DNA of 64,000 bases, taken from contig JACYXH010000359.1 of the NCBI GenBank assembly GCA_026745465.1, forward strand, positions 571,501 to 635,500. Reading direction: 5' to 3'. Every line of letters starts with the position of its first letter. The stretch's first letter is position 1. The position numbers and the translations under genes were made by a program. The DNA comes from Lota lota. Lineage: Eukaryota > Chordata > Actinopteri > Gadiformes > Lotidae. Below the pieces are notes generated by a model. The model was given only the letters and a program-made list of their open reading frames with translations, made no database searches and had not been told where the DNA came from. This document shows positions 1-10,101 of this stretch, in pieces.

Positions 1-744
1 AGTGAGTGTGAAAAGCTGCCCATCAGTTACCCCACGGCCCACTTCACTCGCAATGAAGAACAAAAGAAAGGCACTATCCTCCCCTATATCACCCCACTCC
101 TATCTCCCCCTCGCCTCTCCCTTCTGCCCAAACATCCCTCATCCAAGCAATCATACCAGGGATTCCAATACGACGTGTCTACAGAACAACGCACCGACAA
201 GCAACTTTGAAATGCTGCGAAGATAAATACGAACATTAACAATGTTTCCCAATGGTGAGTAAACAATAAACAGAGGACATGGTAAGGGATAAGGGGGGGG
301 GGGGGGGGGGGATAATCCCCCTGGAGCGAGTGAAGAAGGACATCATTAATCGCCGTGCACGGTAATCACTCCCGTGGCCATTGTTATGGAAATATGGCTG
401 AGGATTTATAGGTTTATATAGCTGTAACATAATTAACGCTGCAGTTAATCTTTTAAATGGAGACTATTGTTAAAGACAAGAAAGTGAAATGATAAGGGTC
501 TTCCACACCAGCAGTTTTTCTCTTTTTGTTCTTTAAAACTCTTTACTTACCTGTGATATTATTTTGGAACCGAGCCATTGTTTACTGCGCATAATGTGAA
601 AGTGTCCCTGTAAATGGTTCCACCAGTAATCACTTCCACCCTGGGGACAGACGTCTATGTAGGTACACTAGTTGGTCTGTGAACTGGTGGGGATAATGTT
701 TTGATATCAGACTTCACCGCAGTGGTATTTCAGTACAACAAACT
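1..744. other. Non-coding stretch, no gene recognised
   Basis: No open frame here resembles a known protein. The only structure seen is a run of 19 G at 293-311. If the opsin gene continues leftwards, this stretch is part of a TMT opsin intron on the minus strand. Confidence 0.5.
293..311. repeat. Poly-G homopolymer
   Basis: Nineteen consecutive G. It is one of several long G runs in the window (also 5184-5204, about 11500-11532, 52840-52864 and 63254-63275). Confidence 0.95.
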
Positions 745-808
745 ATGAGGTTTGAGGTTTAGGGTTTGGTTCAAGGGTTAGATTTTAGGGTTAGGTATGG
801 TTTTAAAG
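745..808. repeat. Degenerate TTAGGG-like repeat, copy 1
   Basis: Repeated GGTTTAGGG / GGGTTAG words in a short stretch. A clearly related stretch lies at 2161-2225 and a shorter one at 2757-2782. Copies 1 and 2 lie on either side of the THAP transposon remnant. The words are too degenerate and short to be a telomere. Confidence 0.6.
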
Positions 809-947
809 TGGAAATGAAACACTAGATGTAGTAAGCATAATTTACAAGAAAATGTCCCACTCTATAACTCCTTAAAGGTTAAAGACTGTCAGTGAAACTG
901 GATTAAAAATAATAAGTAGTGTAAACTACGTTTTTCAAACAAGTGTA

Positions 948-2014
948 GCGCCATCTTGTCCCAGCGTAGAGTGTGACGTCACGAGGTTGGTTGGCTTGAG
1001 TCCTACAGTAGTTTATTAGTGAACAACAGCTGACTCAATGGAAAATAAGGAACCCCAAACTAAAAAGCGATGCATGGGGGTTCACTTTTGTATTGCCCCT
1101 GGATGCAGCAGTGAATTGTACAGAGTCAAAAACCAAGGAAAGATTGTCCACTTTCATGCTTTGCCTCTTAAGTGGCAAGTGGTTCTTCATCGTTGGCAAG
1201 TGGCACTGAAACGGGAGAATCCTCCAGTTAGCTGTAAAGCTAGGGTTTGAAGTGAGCACTATGTAAACGGTGACTCTGGAGAGAGGTTGTGAGGAGAGGG
1301 TCGTTAGCCGGACCAACAAGCTGAAGTCCGAGGCTGCTCCCTGTGTTTGACTATTCCAATTAAATATGTGAATATGCGTGCCGTCAGAGAGGTAATTACT
1401 GCCTATAAGTCACCTATAATTAGTTACTTAATAAAAGATTCATACCGATGTTTCAAACATTACCATGTCCCGTTTTACATGCTGAAATAACTGTCCTCAG
1501 CTAAGGTTAAAATATATGCTGTTGATGCGATGGGCCGCTCCAGGGTCTCCGCACAGACGAGGAGAGCAAAGGGAGAGCATGCACACTTCCAATATGTCCC
1601 TTTCACAGCAGAGCATCTGGTATATATGGGCCAGGGTAACGCAGGGCAGATCCCCAAGCAAGTGGTCCACACAAGCCTTCTGACAGCAGATCAATCGCTT
1701 GCTGTCGGCATTTTAGTGCGGCGACCACACGAGCACCAGGTGGTGTGGCCAACCCCCTCCGCACCTAGGGGAACTGATTGCTCCGCTTTTTCCTCTGTAC
1801 AAACGTGAGTTTGAGGTAATCTTTCTCTTCTCACTGGCTCAAATGCGTAAGCCACTGTTTGTTTCCTCCAAATAGCTTTCAGCCTGGTCTTCGGCCATAT
1901 TTACTTTGAATGTGAGAAGTTGTAGGTAGCATGACTGCTGTCTTCCTGGGCTGACTTTTCAACTAACCAACCTCATGATGTAGTCAGTGACGCAATGGCA
2001 ATATGGCGGCGAGC
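948..2014 (+). mobile_element. Decayed DNA transposon with THAP-domain frame and imperfect terminal inverted repeats
   Basis: The left end reads CGCCATCTTGTCC and, some 25 bases in, GAGGTTGGTT. The right end, read on the other strand, gives CGCCATATTGCC and then GAGGTTGGTT at similar spacing, so the two ends look like imperfect inverted terminal repeats about 1.06 kb apart. A THAP zinc-finger frame lies just inside the left end, in the same orientation. THAP domains occur in P-element and some IS4EU/Harbinger-type fish transposons; which family this is cannot be told. The frame at 1530-1808 inside it matches nothing I recognise. Confidence 0.5.
1038..1301 (+). pseudogene. THAP-type (C2CH) zinc-finger fragment, broken
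   Basis: The frame from the ATG at 1038 shows a Cys-x4-Cys pair (FCIAPGC), a hydrophobic HFHALP motif, a conserved Trp, a basic stretch (ALKRENPP) and then KARV followed by a stop. In THAP domains this last motif continues as Cys-x2-His (CSEH). Here the frame reads KARV, TGA, SEHY, so the third zinc ligand codon has become a stop. The frame closes again 13 codons later. THAP domains bind DNA sequence-specifically; this copy could not fold as one. It is probably the N-terminal DNA-binding part of the surrounding transposon. Confidence 0.6.
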
Positions 2015-2160
2015 ATGATCGAAAGCATACGTTATCGCCAACCACAAATGTATTGTAATTCAACAGGTAATCGTTTTATATCAAAAAAGTTCTCGAAATA
2101 CATTCCAACAGCCTTAGTTCTGAACAATACTCATCAAAACTAGGCTGTTTGATGTCCGCT

Positions 2161-2225
2161 TTAAGGTTAGGGTTTGGTTTAAGGGTGAGGGTAGAGTATG
2201 GTTAAAGGGTTTAGGGTTCGATTTT
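2161..2225. repeat. Degenerate TTAGGG-like repeat, copy 2
   Basis: Words GGTTAGGGTTTGGTTTAAGGG and GGTTTAGGGTTC recur as in 745-808, so the two stretches appear to be copies of one dispersed repeat. A third, shorter GGGTTAGGGTTAGGG stretch lies at 2757-2782. Confidence 0.55.
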
Positions 2226-3388
2226 GGTTCATCAAAGTTCGATTTCCTTTTGCCATGGTCTCAGCCAGGGAAAGACTCAAGGACGCATTCCGAGACTTTC
2301 CGATGTTGCATGCTTTCTTAAAGTCTCTTGCAAAGTGCACTCACTCATTTGCTCCCATTCAGGGAAACTCGAGAGGCGGTTCTGAGGATCTGCAGCTAGA
2401 TGTTACTCTTTTCCCCATCCTTTAAATGTAATTATGGTTTAAATGAAATGCTGTAAATCTTTCAATTAAAAGGTTTATAGCTTACATTTCAGGTGCAGCT
2501 GCCTTAACTTTCAGCTACATATAATACGCCAAGAAAATAGGTAAAACATGCAAATAATAACAAATGAACTGTCACAAATGTCAAATGTTGTCCTGAGTAT
2601 TAAAGTGTTTTGAAATTAGTTTGATTTATAGTTTAGTCTTTTTTTTAATGTTCAAAACATAGCAGAACGGCACATTTCTGTTATAGTTTTTGTAAAACGT
2701 ATGAAAATAATGTTGTACAATACATACATCCCTGCTGCAATATAATACATTTCTGGGCGGGTTTGGGTTAGGGTTAGGGTTTTCAGTCGACACGGTTTCA
2801 CCGTTTTATCAACACTTCTTGTTTGTATAATTCACATTCCGGTCGACCTCTGCTAAACTTTCTTATTAGATTAGCATCGCCAACGTCATCAATTCTCCTA
2901 TGACACGGCAAAAACTACATGATTTGTCAGGCTCCATTTTCCCCATATATCCCAAGTCATCTGTCACCAGGGCAGTCTGGGTTTCAACTCCCATCACAAC
3001 ATTCTGATGTACTTGTTCCCGTTAATCTTTTCGTGTTCATAGTAAAAATTTACTCCTACCTCCTACACCGATGCTCCGTGGCTTTGTGAGATGCAATATG
3101 GAGGTCTGTGTTCCCCCATACAGGCGACACTTGATGATGAGCAGTCTCAACAGTCGTGTCTACCACCAGTCTTGTTTTTAACCTATGCTTGTATGACACT
3201 TTTACGGTTGCCAATCTTAAAAAACTATGAATAGAGGAATACACTGGCCAGGCACTGAAGAATACAAAGAAACCCCCACAAAGATCCCCCTTTGACGTTG
3301 TTGTTTTTTGTTCTGTGTTGCTATTTTCACCGTCCCTTAAAATCACACAGATCTATTTTCACCCCACTTTTTTGCTCTTCTTACATAC
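2226..3388. other. Non-coding, presumed opsin intron 2 (minus strand)
   Basis: No frame here resembles TM6 or TM7 of an opsin, in particular no retinal-binding lysine motif. The remaining opsin exons are therefore not in this part of the window. Sequence just below 3388 is taken as intron because the donor GTATGT lies at 3388-3383 on the minus strand. Confidence 0.4.
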
Positions 3389-3717
3389 TTGCTTAATGGC
3401 GCGGAACAGCTGGCCATAGCAGTACACGATGACCACGAAGGGGAGCACCAGGCAGGCCATGAACAGGCACATGATGTAGGAGATGTTGTTGGTGGTCTTG
3501 GCCGTCCAGTCCACTGAGCAGGTGGTCCCGGGCCCCTCGGGGCCGTATCGGCTCCAGCCGAAGAGGGGCGGCAGGGTCCAGAGCAAGGAGTAGGCCCAGG
3601 ACAGGCTGATGCCCAGGGACACCTTGCGGTAGTTGGAGGCGTCGGCCTCGGTGGGGCCCATCATGGTCCTGTAGCGCTCGTAGGAGAGCACGGCCAGCGA
3701 GATCAGAGACACGATGC
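3389..3717 (-). CDS. tmtops: TMT opsin (teleost multiple tissue opsin), exon 2: end of TM3 to TM5
   Basis: Opsins are seven-helix receptors that bind retinal; the TMT/encephalopsin family acts in deep-brain and peripheral light sensing. On the minus strand this exon starts after CTGCAG at 3717 and encodes GIVSLISLAVLSYERY (end of TM3 with the ERY form of the DRY motif), a TM4 with WAYSLLWTLPPLFGW, an extracellular loop with PEG (the Glu at the rhodopsin E181 position) and TTCS (the disulfide cysteine), TM5 with MCLFMACLVLPFVVIVYCY, then the start of loop 3 (AIKQ). It joins exon 1 in phase 1 (TTC G / GC ATC), giving the family motif FGIVSL. The donor is probably GTATGT at 3388, making the exon 329 nt; reading on, the frame stops shortly after. 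Upstream lies a minisatellite of acceptor copies. The TM6/TM7 exons are not in the window. Confidence 0.88.
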
Positions 3718-4530
3718 CTGCAGGAGAGGGAGGAGAGGGAGGTAAGGTCAGAGACACGAAGCCTGCAGGAGAGGGAGGTAAGGTCAGAGACACGATGCCT
3801 TGCAGGAGAGGGAGGAGGGGGAGGTAAGGTCAGAGACACGATGCCTTGCAGGAGAGGGAGGAGAGGGAGGTAAGGTCAGAGACACTATGCCTGCAGGAGA
3901 GGGAGGTAAGGTCAGAGACACGATGCCTGCAGGAGAGGGAGGTAAGGTCAGAGACACGATGCCTTGCAGGAGAGGGAGGAGAGGGAGGTAAGGTCAGAGA
4001 CACGATGCCTGCAGGAGAGGGAGGTAAGGTCAGAGACACGATGCCTGCAAGAGAGGGAGGAGAGTGAGGAGAGGGAGGTAAGGTCAGAGACACGATGCCT
4101 GCAGGAGAGGGAGGAGAGGGAGGTAAGGTCAGAGACACGATGCCTGCAGGAGAGGGAGGTAAGGTCAGAGACACGATGCCTTGCAGGAGAGGGAGGAGGG
4201 GGAGGTAAGGTCAGAGACACGATGCCTGCAAGAGAGGGAGGAGAAGGAGGAGAGGGAGGTAAGGTCAGAGACACTATGCCTGCAGGAGAGGGAGGTAAGG
4301 TCAGAGACACGATGCCTGCAGGAGAGGGAGGTAAGGTCAGAGACACGATGCCTGCAGGAGAGGGAGGAGAGGGAGGTAAGGTCAGAGACACGATGCCTGC
4401 AGGAGAGGGAGGAGAGGGAGGTAAGGTCAGAGACACGATGCCTGCAGGAGAGGGAGGTAAGGTCAGAGACACGATGCCTGCAAGATAAGGAGGATAGGGA
4501 GGTCAGGTCAGTGACACGATGCCTGCAGGA
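3718..4530 (-). repeat. Minisatellite made of tandem copies of the opsin exon 2 splice-acceptor junction
   Basis: Nineteen further copies of the exon 2 start (GCATCGTGTCTCTGA on the minus strand) lie directly upstream of the real exon. Spacing is mostly 36 bp, with 45- and 54-bp variants. Each unit runs from a pyrimidine tract (TTACCTCCCTCTCC) through TGCAG to the first 15 bases of exon 2. Nearly every unit therefore carries a plausible 3' splice site. The basic unit is 12 codons; the first upstream copy (start 3762) is 45 nt away and the second (3798) another 36, so both are in frame with exon 2. The most distal copy (4522) is 805 nt away, which is out of frame. Variants reading TGCAAG give a weaker acceptor and a one-base shift. 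Confidence 0.93.
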
Positions 4531-4826
4531 CACTGGATATAGGAGGTAGGGTGTCACTTCAGGTTTTTATTGGGGTACCTTTCTACGCACATTTCATATC
4601 TGTTGATGTATTTTTTCCATCAAGTCTTTCTATCTCACTTTCTATCTCACTCACTCTCACTCTCTCTCTCTTTGTACTTGTTAAGGTGTGAAGTGGTGGA
4701 AGAGTAGAAGGGGAGATTTAAGGACCATGGTGAGAACAACACTTTTGAATTAAAACATGCATCTTTTAAAAATAGATGTATTCAATATATCTTTCCATTT
4801 TCCCTTTATCTATCTGCCTAAATGCC

Positions 4827-4865
<39 letters not shown>

Positions 4866-5439
4866 ACAGAGTGAGTGTGTGTGTATGCATGTGTGTGTAT
4901 GTGTGCACGCTCACTCTTGCGTATGCGCTGCTGATCGTGAAAACCAGCACTGCTCCACTGTGTGGAAGTTGGCATGTCTCTCTCTGTGAAGTGCCACCAG
5001 TTGTTGTCTCCAGGGAGCTGGCCTCTGTGTTTCTCTAGACCCGGGCCTCACACTGTGTTTCTGTTGCTACCCAAGGCTTTTACCACCTTAGGCTCTGCTC
5101 ATTTATACCGAGCAGAGGCGGACAAAATGTCTTCCATATGGAAGCATTTCTGCCGAGAGAAATAACACAAATCTATCTTATTTGGGGGGGGGGGGGGGGG
5201 GGGGCAAGAATGATGATGTAAAAGCACGCATGGTCTCATGACTTCCAGTTTTGTAAATACTGTTTCTGTCTAGGTAAGTTAAGAGATAATACTGCTGATA
5301 GTACTGCATTGTTGCAAATGGTTCATTTGCAATGAAGACATTATGGGGACATTACCTCAGGTAGCTGCAATGGGAACATTACAGGGACATGGCATTGCGA
5401 TGGGAACACTTCACTGATTGTGAGAGTGAAGACTAATAA
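4531..5439. other. Opsin intron 1: microsatellites, no gene
   Basis: Non-coding. It contains a (GA)n run at about 4832-4862 followed by GT-rich sequence to 4905, and a run of 21 G at 5184-5204. Confidence 0.6.
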
Positions 5440-5565
5440 AATGATATGCTGCTTATAGGTGTTCGAGGGGTTAGGGGTTTGATTCCCACTGGGGCCACAC
5501 ATGCCAACAGTGCATGCGATCACAGTATTGGCACTTGGATAAAAGCTTCAACCAAATTAGCCTAT
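5440..5565 (+). mobile_element. tRNA-derived SINE fragment
   Basis: GGTTTGATTCCC at about 5475 is an RNA polymerase III B-box of tRNA type. It is followed by a short body and then CACTTGGATAAAAGC, a decayed form of the teleost SINE tail (GCTTTGGATAAAAGC). No intact A-box is seen. The exact SINE family cannot be named. Confidence 0.55.
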
Positions 5566-6052
5566 TTTACCATGATAAGTTAATGGACGATGAAAAAGAA
5601 ACACTGCTTATTCCACCTGCATTCCCAGCTCTAAGATGCATCTCTGATATATGCATATGTGCTGTGTTGTAAACTGCTAAACCCCCATGTCTATGAGAAC
5701 ACCTTAAGATAATCGAATCACAATCAAACCTGTTTTACCAAACCTAATGCCAGGCACTTTGCCAAATGTCCCAGGGAAGCAGTGGAGAAAAAAGAAAAGA
5801 TGAAGTTCATTGTTCTCTATGATTATGATTAGGCTGCTGGACCAAGTGGTGGTTATCCTTCTATCCCACAGGTGGTTTGAGAATGAAACTAGTTTACACT
5901 TGATTAAGATTCCCCTATCTGGGATGCGCAGGAAAAACAAGGTTATGCACCTGGACCATCAAAGTCTTTTCATCGGCCAATCAGCCTTCCACCTCCCCCA
6001 GCCCTTTTTCCAATTATAAGCGTGTCCGCACCCCTTCTCTTTCTTCTGACAA

Positions 6053-6122
6053 ATGTACTTAGTCGCTTTGGATAAAAGCATCTGCTAAATCCCTTAAATG
6101 TAAATGTAAATGTAAAATGTAA
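6053..6122 (+). mobile_element. SINE 3' tail with short AAATGT repeats
   Basis: AGTCGCTTTGGATAAAAGC followed by ATCTGCTAAAT and several AAATGT units is the highly conserved 3' end of many teleost tRNA-derived SINEs. The 5' head is missing or too diverged to see. Confidence 0.65.
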
Positions 6123-6706
6123 ATTCTCAAGAGGAGCGATAAGACAGACAGAGAAAGCGAAAAATGGCACCTTGTTTTCCTGGGGAAATTCACAGCACAG
6201 GACAAACTCACCCGACTTTGACCCAAGCTTTGGAAAAAATCGGTGTGACTACACCTACACATTCTCTACCATCCCTCCCAAAATTCCTCACCCACCTACC
6301 AGCCCAGACCACCCTGACCATGTCCCACAGCGACCAAGGAGGATCAAAGATGGCACCCTAATCTAATTGCCCCCCAAAATAAACCTGTCATGATCTAATA
6401 ATGTTTCAAATTATTCTCACCTTTTCTCGGTTTCTCCCTATCTCTTTTTCTCTCTCTCTCTGCTTCTCCCAGTATCTCTCTGTTTTTCTCTTTATGTTAA
6501 GTATTTTTGAGCTAGCCCACCACATACATAATTCTTGCTCTAATGTATGACTGTAAGGTTGGAAATTAATGGCCTTGTGGGAAATGAAGTTCCTATCATG
6601 ATTTAGTGTGCGCACAAATCCCGTAAGCACTGCAGCGAAATAAGTAACTTCCAGACAACAGTGACATACACAATCCTAAACCACCAATACCCCCCCACAC
6701 ACACAA

Positions 6707-6708
<2 letters not shown>
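6123..6708. other. Opsin intron 1: no gene seen
   Basis: Short open frames in this stretch match nothing recognisable. A CT-rich segment lies at about 6420-6490. Confidence 0.45.

Positions 6709-6759
<51 letters not shown>
6709..6759. repeat. (CA)n microsatellite
   Basis: About 25 AC dinucleotides within opsin intron 1. Confidence 0.95.
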
Positions 6760-6760
<1 letters not shown>

Positions 6761-7032
6761 GCAAGCAAGAAAGGGCAGTGAACAGGAGACTACATATCGA
6801 TGTTATTAATCATTTTCCAAGCGTCCTTGTGATTGCTACCTTATCTGGTAGCAATGCACTTACGCATCCACTTATACATGCACAAAACAGTCTACTTACA
6901 GGCCAACCAGGTAAGGAGACTCCAGAGTTGTGCCAGGCATTTACAAACATTATAGGAGAGAAAACGGTGGGAGCTGGGTTTAGGTTTGTGCATGTTGTGT
7001 GCACTTAGCATTCTCAATGTTCTCACACACTC

Positions 7033-7222
7033 ACTATGTGTGAGTGTGTGTGTGTGGGTGTGGGTGTGGGTGTGGGTGTGGGTGTGCATGCTCTGTGTGT
7101 GTGCTGTGTGTGTGTGTATGCGTGCTGTGTGTGTGTGTGTGTGTTTGTACGAGTGCTCTGTGTGTGTGCGTGTGTGTATGCGTGCTGTGTGTGTGATTGT
7201 GTCTGTGCATCTGTGGGTGTGT
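7033..7222. repeat. Interrupted (TG)n with GTGGGT and TGCTGTG variants
   Basis: A compound TG-rich tract with internal GGGTGT repeats and repeated GCGTGCTGTGTG words. It is still in opsin intron 1. Confidence 0.9.
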
Positions 7223-7446
7223 CTCATTACAGCAAATTGTATTCAATAAGAAGTTGAATCAGTACTTCCTCGACCTTGCAGTCATTTAAAAACAGAGCTG
7301 CACTCAAAGCACAAATCCATTTCCAAGCAATGATCCAGCTGCGCCTCCGGTCATAAAGAGTGAGTTAAGAGACATAGACACACACACACAGCTCTTTGTT
7401 TAACAGTACGACTAAAAATACTTAATCGGAACCTGCATCTGCATTC

Positions 7447-7516
<70 letters not shown>
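7447..7516. repeat. (CT)n microsatellite
   Basis: About 70 bases of CT dinucleotides with a few interruptions. Confidence 0.93.
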
Positions 7517-7518
<2 letters not shown>

Positions 7519-7618
7519 AGCATCACTTTAAATCAATCTCTGCATCTATCACCATGCATTTATCATTTGAATCATTCATTATTAACCAGTGGAAGCCTTA
7601 ATTATCCCATTGTGTCTA

Positions 7619-7640
7619 CACACACACTTTCACACACAAA

Positions 7641-7683
<43 letters not shown>

Positions 7684-7702
7684 ATGCATGCACACACACA
7701 CA
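7619..7702. repeat. (CA)n microsatellite
   Basis: Interrupted CA tract with a 46-base core. Confidence 0.9.
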
Positions 7703-7876
7703 CTATACACTACTACATACACCTATCTGGATGCCAATATAGTTGAGCATAGGTCTTCTAAAAGGGCTTGAGGCAGAAATCCCCCACTGCCGTGTGAAAC
7801 AGAAAGTGAAACCAAAGTGAAACTGAAAGTGACATCAAGTATCAGCAACATTCTGCTAGTGTATTAAAGGGCTTTC

Positions 7877-8119
<243 letters not shown>

Positions 8120-8930
8120 AAATACAAAGGCAAAGCCAAGAAAGCTATTAATGCCACCACAGTGAGGGGGATGGGGGTCTCATCGAAGCACGTAAACCAC
8201 AGGGGAAACATACGTGGTTGGAACACCTTTAAAGAGTTCGGAGCGATGCCATTGATTGGTAAAAACCCGACCGAGGAGCCTATAGGCTATATGCTATTAT
8301 ATAAATACTGCATACGGTGTTTCGGGGAGGCAGATGCAAACGAAATACGTCGTGCTCACATCGGCACAACGTGTCTAAAAAGCGTCGGTCAGGACACCTT
8401 GAGCGAGTGAGGAGTTTTAATGCAGTGATTCCCTTTATGTCACCACGGGGATTTCCTCACTAACGGCACATTATACGAAAGCCATCGTCTCCAATATCAC
8501 CCAGATGTTCCTCTCAGATCGTGCATATAAACACAACGCATATGCCTATAGAAGACAGTGGCTAAATAAGCATGAATAAGAATCTTAAAGTCGGTTGAAA
8601 ATGTTAAAGGTATGGGCACAAAGAATGCCGCATATATGCACTGATTTGGATCAATAATGACATGAAACAATCAACACAACTTTCAATATGCTATTATGCA
8701 CACGTTCACACCGTTTCCCTGGAATGTTTAAAGCAAGAGAGAAAACTACAAGAAACCCCATATTCATCACACACAGGCACACACTGCGTTTGGGAAATCC
8801 AGTTTCAAGTCTGAACACCGCAACGACGATGTTGCATCCTACCAACGCGAAAAACCTAAAAATAACACAATGTATAACAGTATAGTAACAACCTCACCAG
8901 CCACACAAAACAACAACTTTATGATCGTAC
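8120..8930. other. Opsin intron 1, 5' part (minus strand): no gene seen
   Basis: Intron sequence next to the exon 1 donor (GTACGATCAT, first base at 8930 on the minus strand). Nothing coding is recognised. Confidence 0.5.
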
Positions 8931-9315
8931 CGAACAGGGAGTTGGCGAAGCCGTACCACACGCATCCGTTCACTCCGATGAGCCAGCGACCCTGCGTGCT
9001 GGCCGCAAAGCTGAACGGTGTGCCCAGCAAGCACACGAGCAGGTCGCTGATGGAAATGTTCATCAGCAGCATGTTGATGGGAGACCGCAGCATCTTGTAG
9101 CGGCAGAACAGCACGAGGACCAGCAGGTTGTTCAACAGTCCCAGCGTGCCGATGAAGCCCAGGCACACGGCCACGACCAGGTGCCCGGTCGGGCTGAGGG
9201 TCGTCCGGTACGCGTTCGTGTTTTCCAGATGCCCTTCCCCGGCTGCGGCACAGAGCGCGCCGCCCGCATGGTCGCTCCCCGCGCAGCCGCTTAGGCTCAC
9301 GTTGGACACGATCAT
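8931..9315 (-). CDS. tmtops: TMT opsin, exon 1: N-terminus to mid TM3
   Basis: The frame starts at ATG 9315 (MIVSNVSLSG, the typical TMT N-terminus with an N-glycosylation motif NVS) and runs 385 nt. It shows an extracellular N-terminal region, TM1 (VVAVCLGFIGTLGLLNNLLV, with the GxxxN feature), the intracellular loop CRYKMLRSPIN, TM2 (LLMNISISDLLVCLLGTPFS), the loop FAASTQGRWLIGVNGCVWYG with the disulfide cysteine, and the start of TM3 (FANSLFG). The exon ends at TTCG, followed by GTACGA as donor, phase 1, which matches exon 2 exactly. Intron 1 is about 5.2 kb if the acceptor at 3718 is used. The TMT subtype cannot be fixed from two exons. Confidence 0.9.
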
Positions 9316-9925
9316 CGCGAGTCTCTCCTTGTCCCGCTCCGGAGCCTTTACGCAGCAGGCTACTTCTAGTGCAATTAACTTGTGTCTAAAGTTGAATTGT
9401 GTTATGTTTCGGAGAATTTTAAGACAAATAAGCCACCGTACCTAAACTTCTTCCAATGAATAGTTAACTGTATAGCGGTTGTGGGATAGAAAAAACAACA
9501 ACAACAACAACGATTGAATGATTTAAAGTGGGGAATATCAGGACTTTGTCCCTCTCTTTGTTGAGGCGTTTGAAAAAACCATCCATGGAAGAATTTTTTT
9601 TTTGGGGGGGAAAGGCTGTGCTCCACCATGTAGCCTTGAAATTCACGAGCACTCTCAAGTTCATGAGAGGGAACTGTGCCGCTATCTGAGGTACAGACAC
9701 CCGACTTGTGGTCGATTCTCCCTCTCTGTCGGTTTTTAAATTACCATAGCCTGCCTGACCGGTAGCTGACGTCTCAGTGCGTCGCGGGGGCACCGCTGGA
9801 TCACAGCTGCAGCTACACGACCACCACGGAGCAGCGGAAGGTGAACACCATTAACTTGAAGGTGCAACGGAGCGCAATTCCTGCTTAAATGTATAATTTG
9901 AAATTACACATTAGAGTTTCAGTTA
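9316..9925 (-). other. 5' flank of the opsin gene
   Basis: This is the upstream side of the opsin start codon on the minus strand, so the 5' UTR and promoter should lie here. No clear TATA box or known element can be assigned. A (GTT)n run lies at about 9495-9511. Confidence 0.4.
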
Positions 9926-9995
<70 letters not shown>

Positions 9996-10026
9996 CCCCG
10001 TGTCACATACTCACACACGCATACAT

Positions 10027-10094
<68 letters not shown>
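9926..10094. repeat. Compound (CA)n and (CT)n microsatellite
   Basis: A CA tract at 9926-9994 and a CT tract at 10029-10094, separated by about 34 bases. Confidence 0.95.

Positions 10095-10101
<7 letters not shown>

Noticed and set aside
1248-1301. TGA in the THAP zinc finger read as selenocysteine
   Set aside because: The frame stops again 13 codons later and there is no sign of a SECIS element; simple decay explains it.
2757-2782. GGGTTAGGGTTAGGG as an interstitial telomere
   Set aside because: Only two or three perfect units; related degenerate copies nearby point to a dispersed repeat.
1-3388. Remaining TMT opsin exons (TM6, TM7 with the retinal lysine)
   Set aside because: Searched both strands for the expected motifs and found none; they are presumably outside the window.
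3800-4557. Several long frames on both strands in the opsin intron array
   Set aside because: They are translations of the 36-bp minisatellite; open on both strands because the unit length is a multiple of three. Only their in-frame link to opsin exon 2 is of interest.
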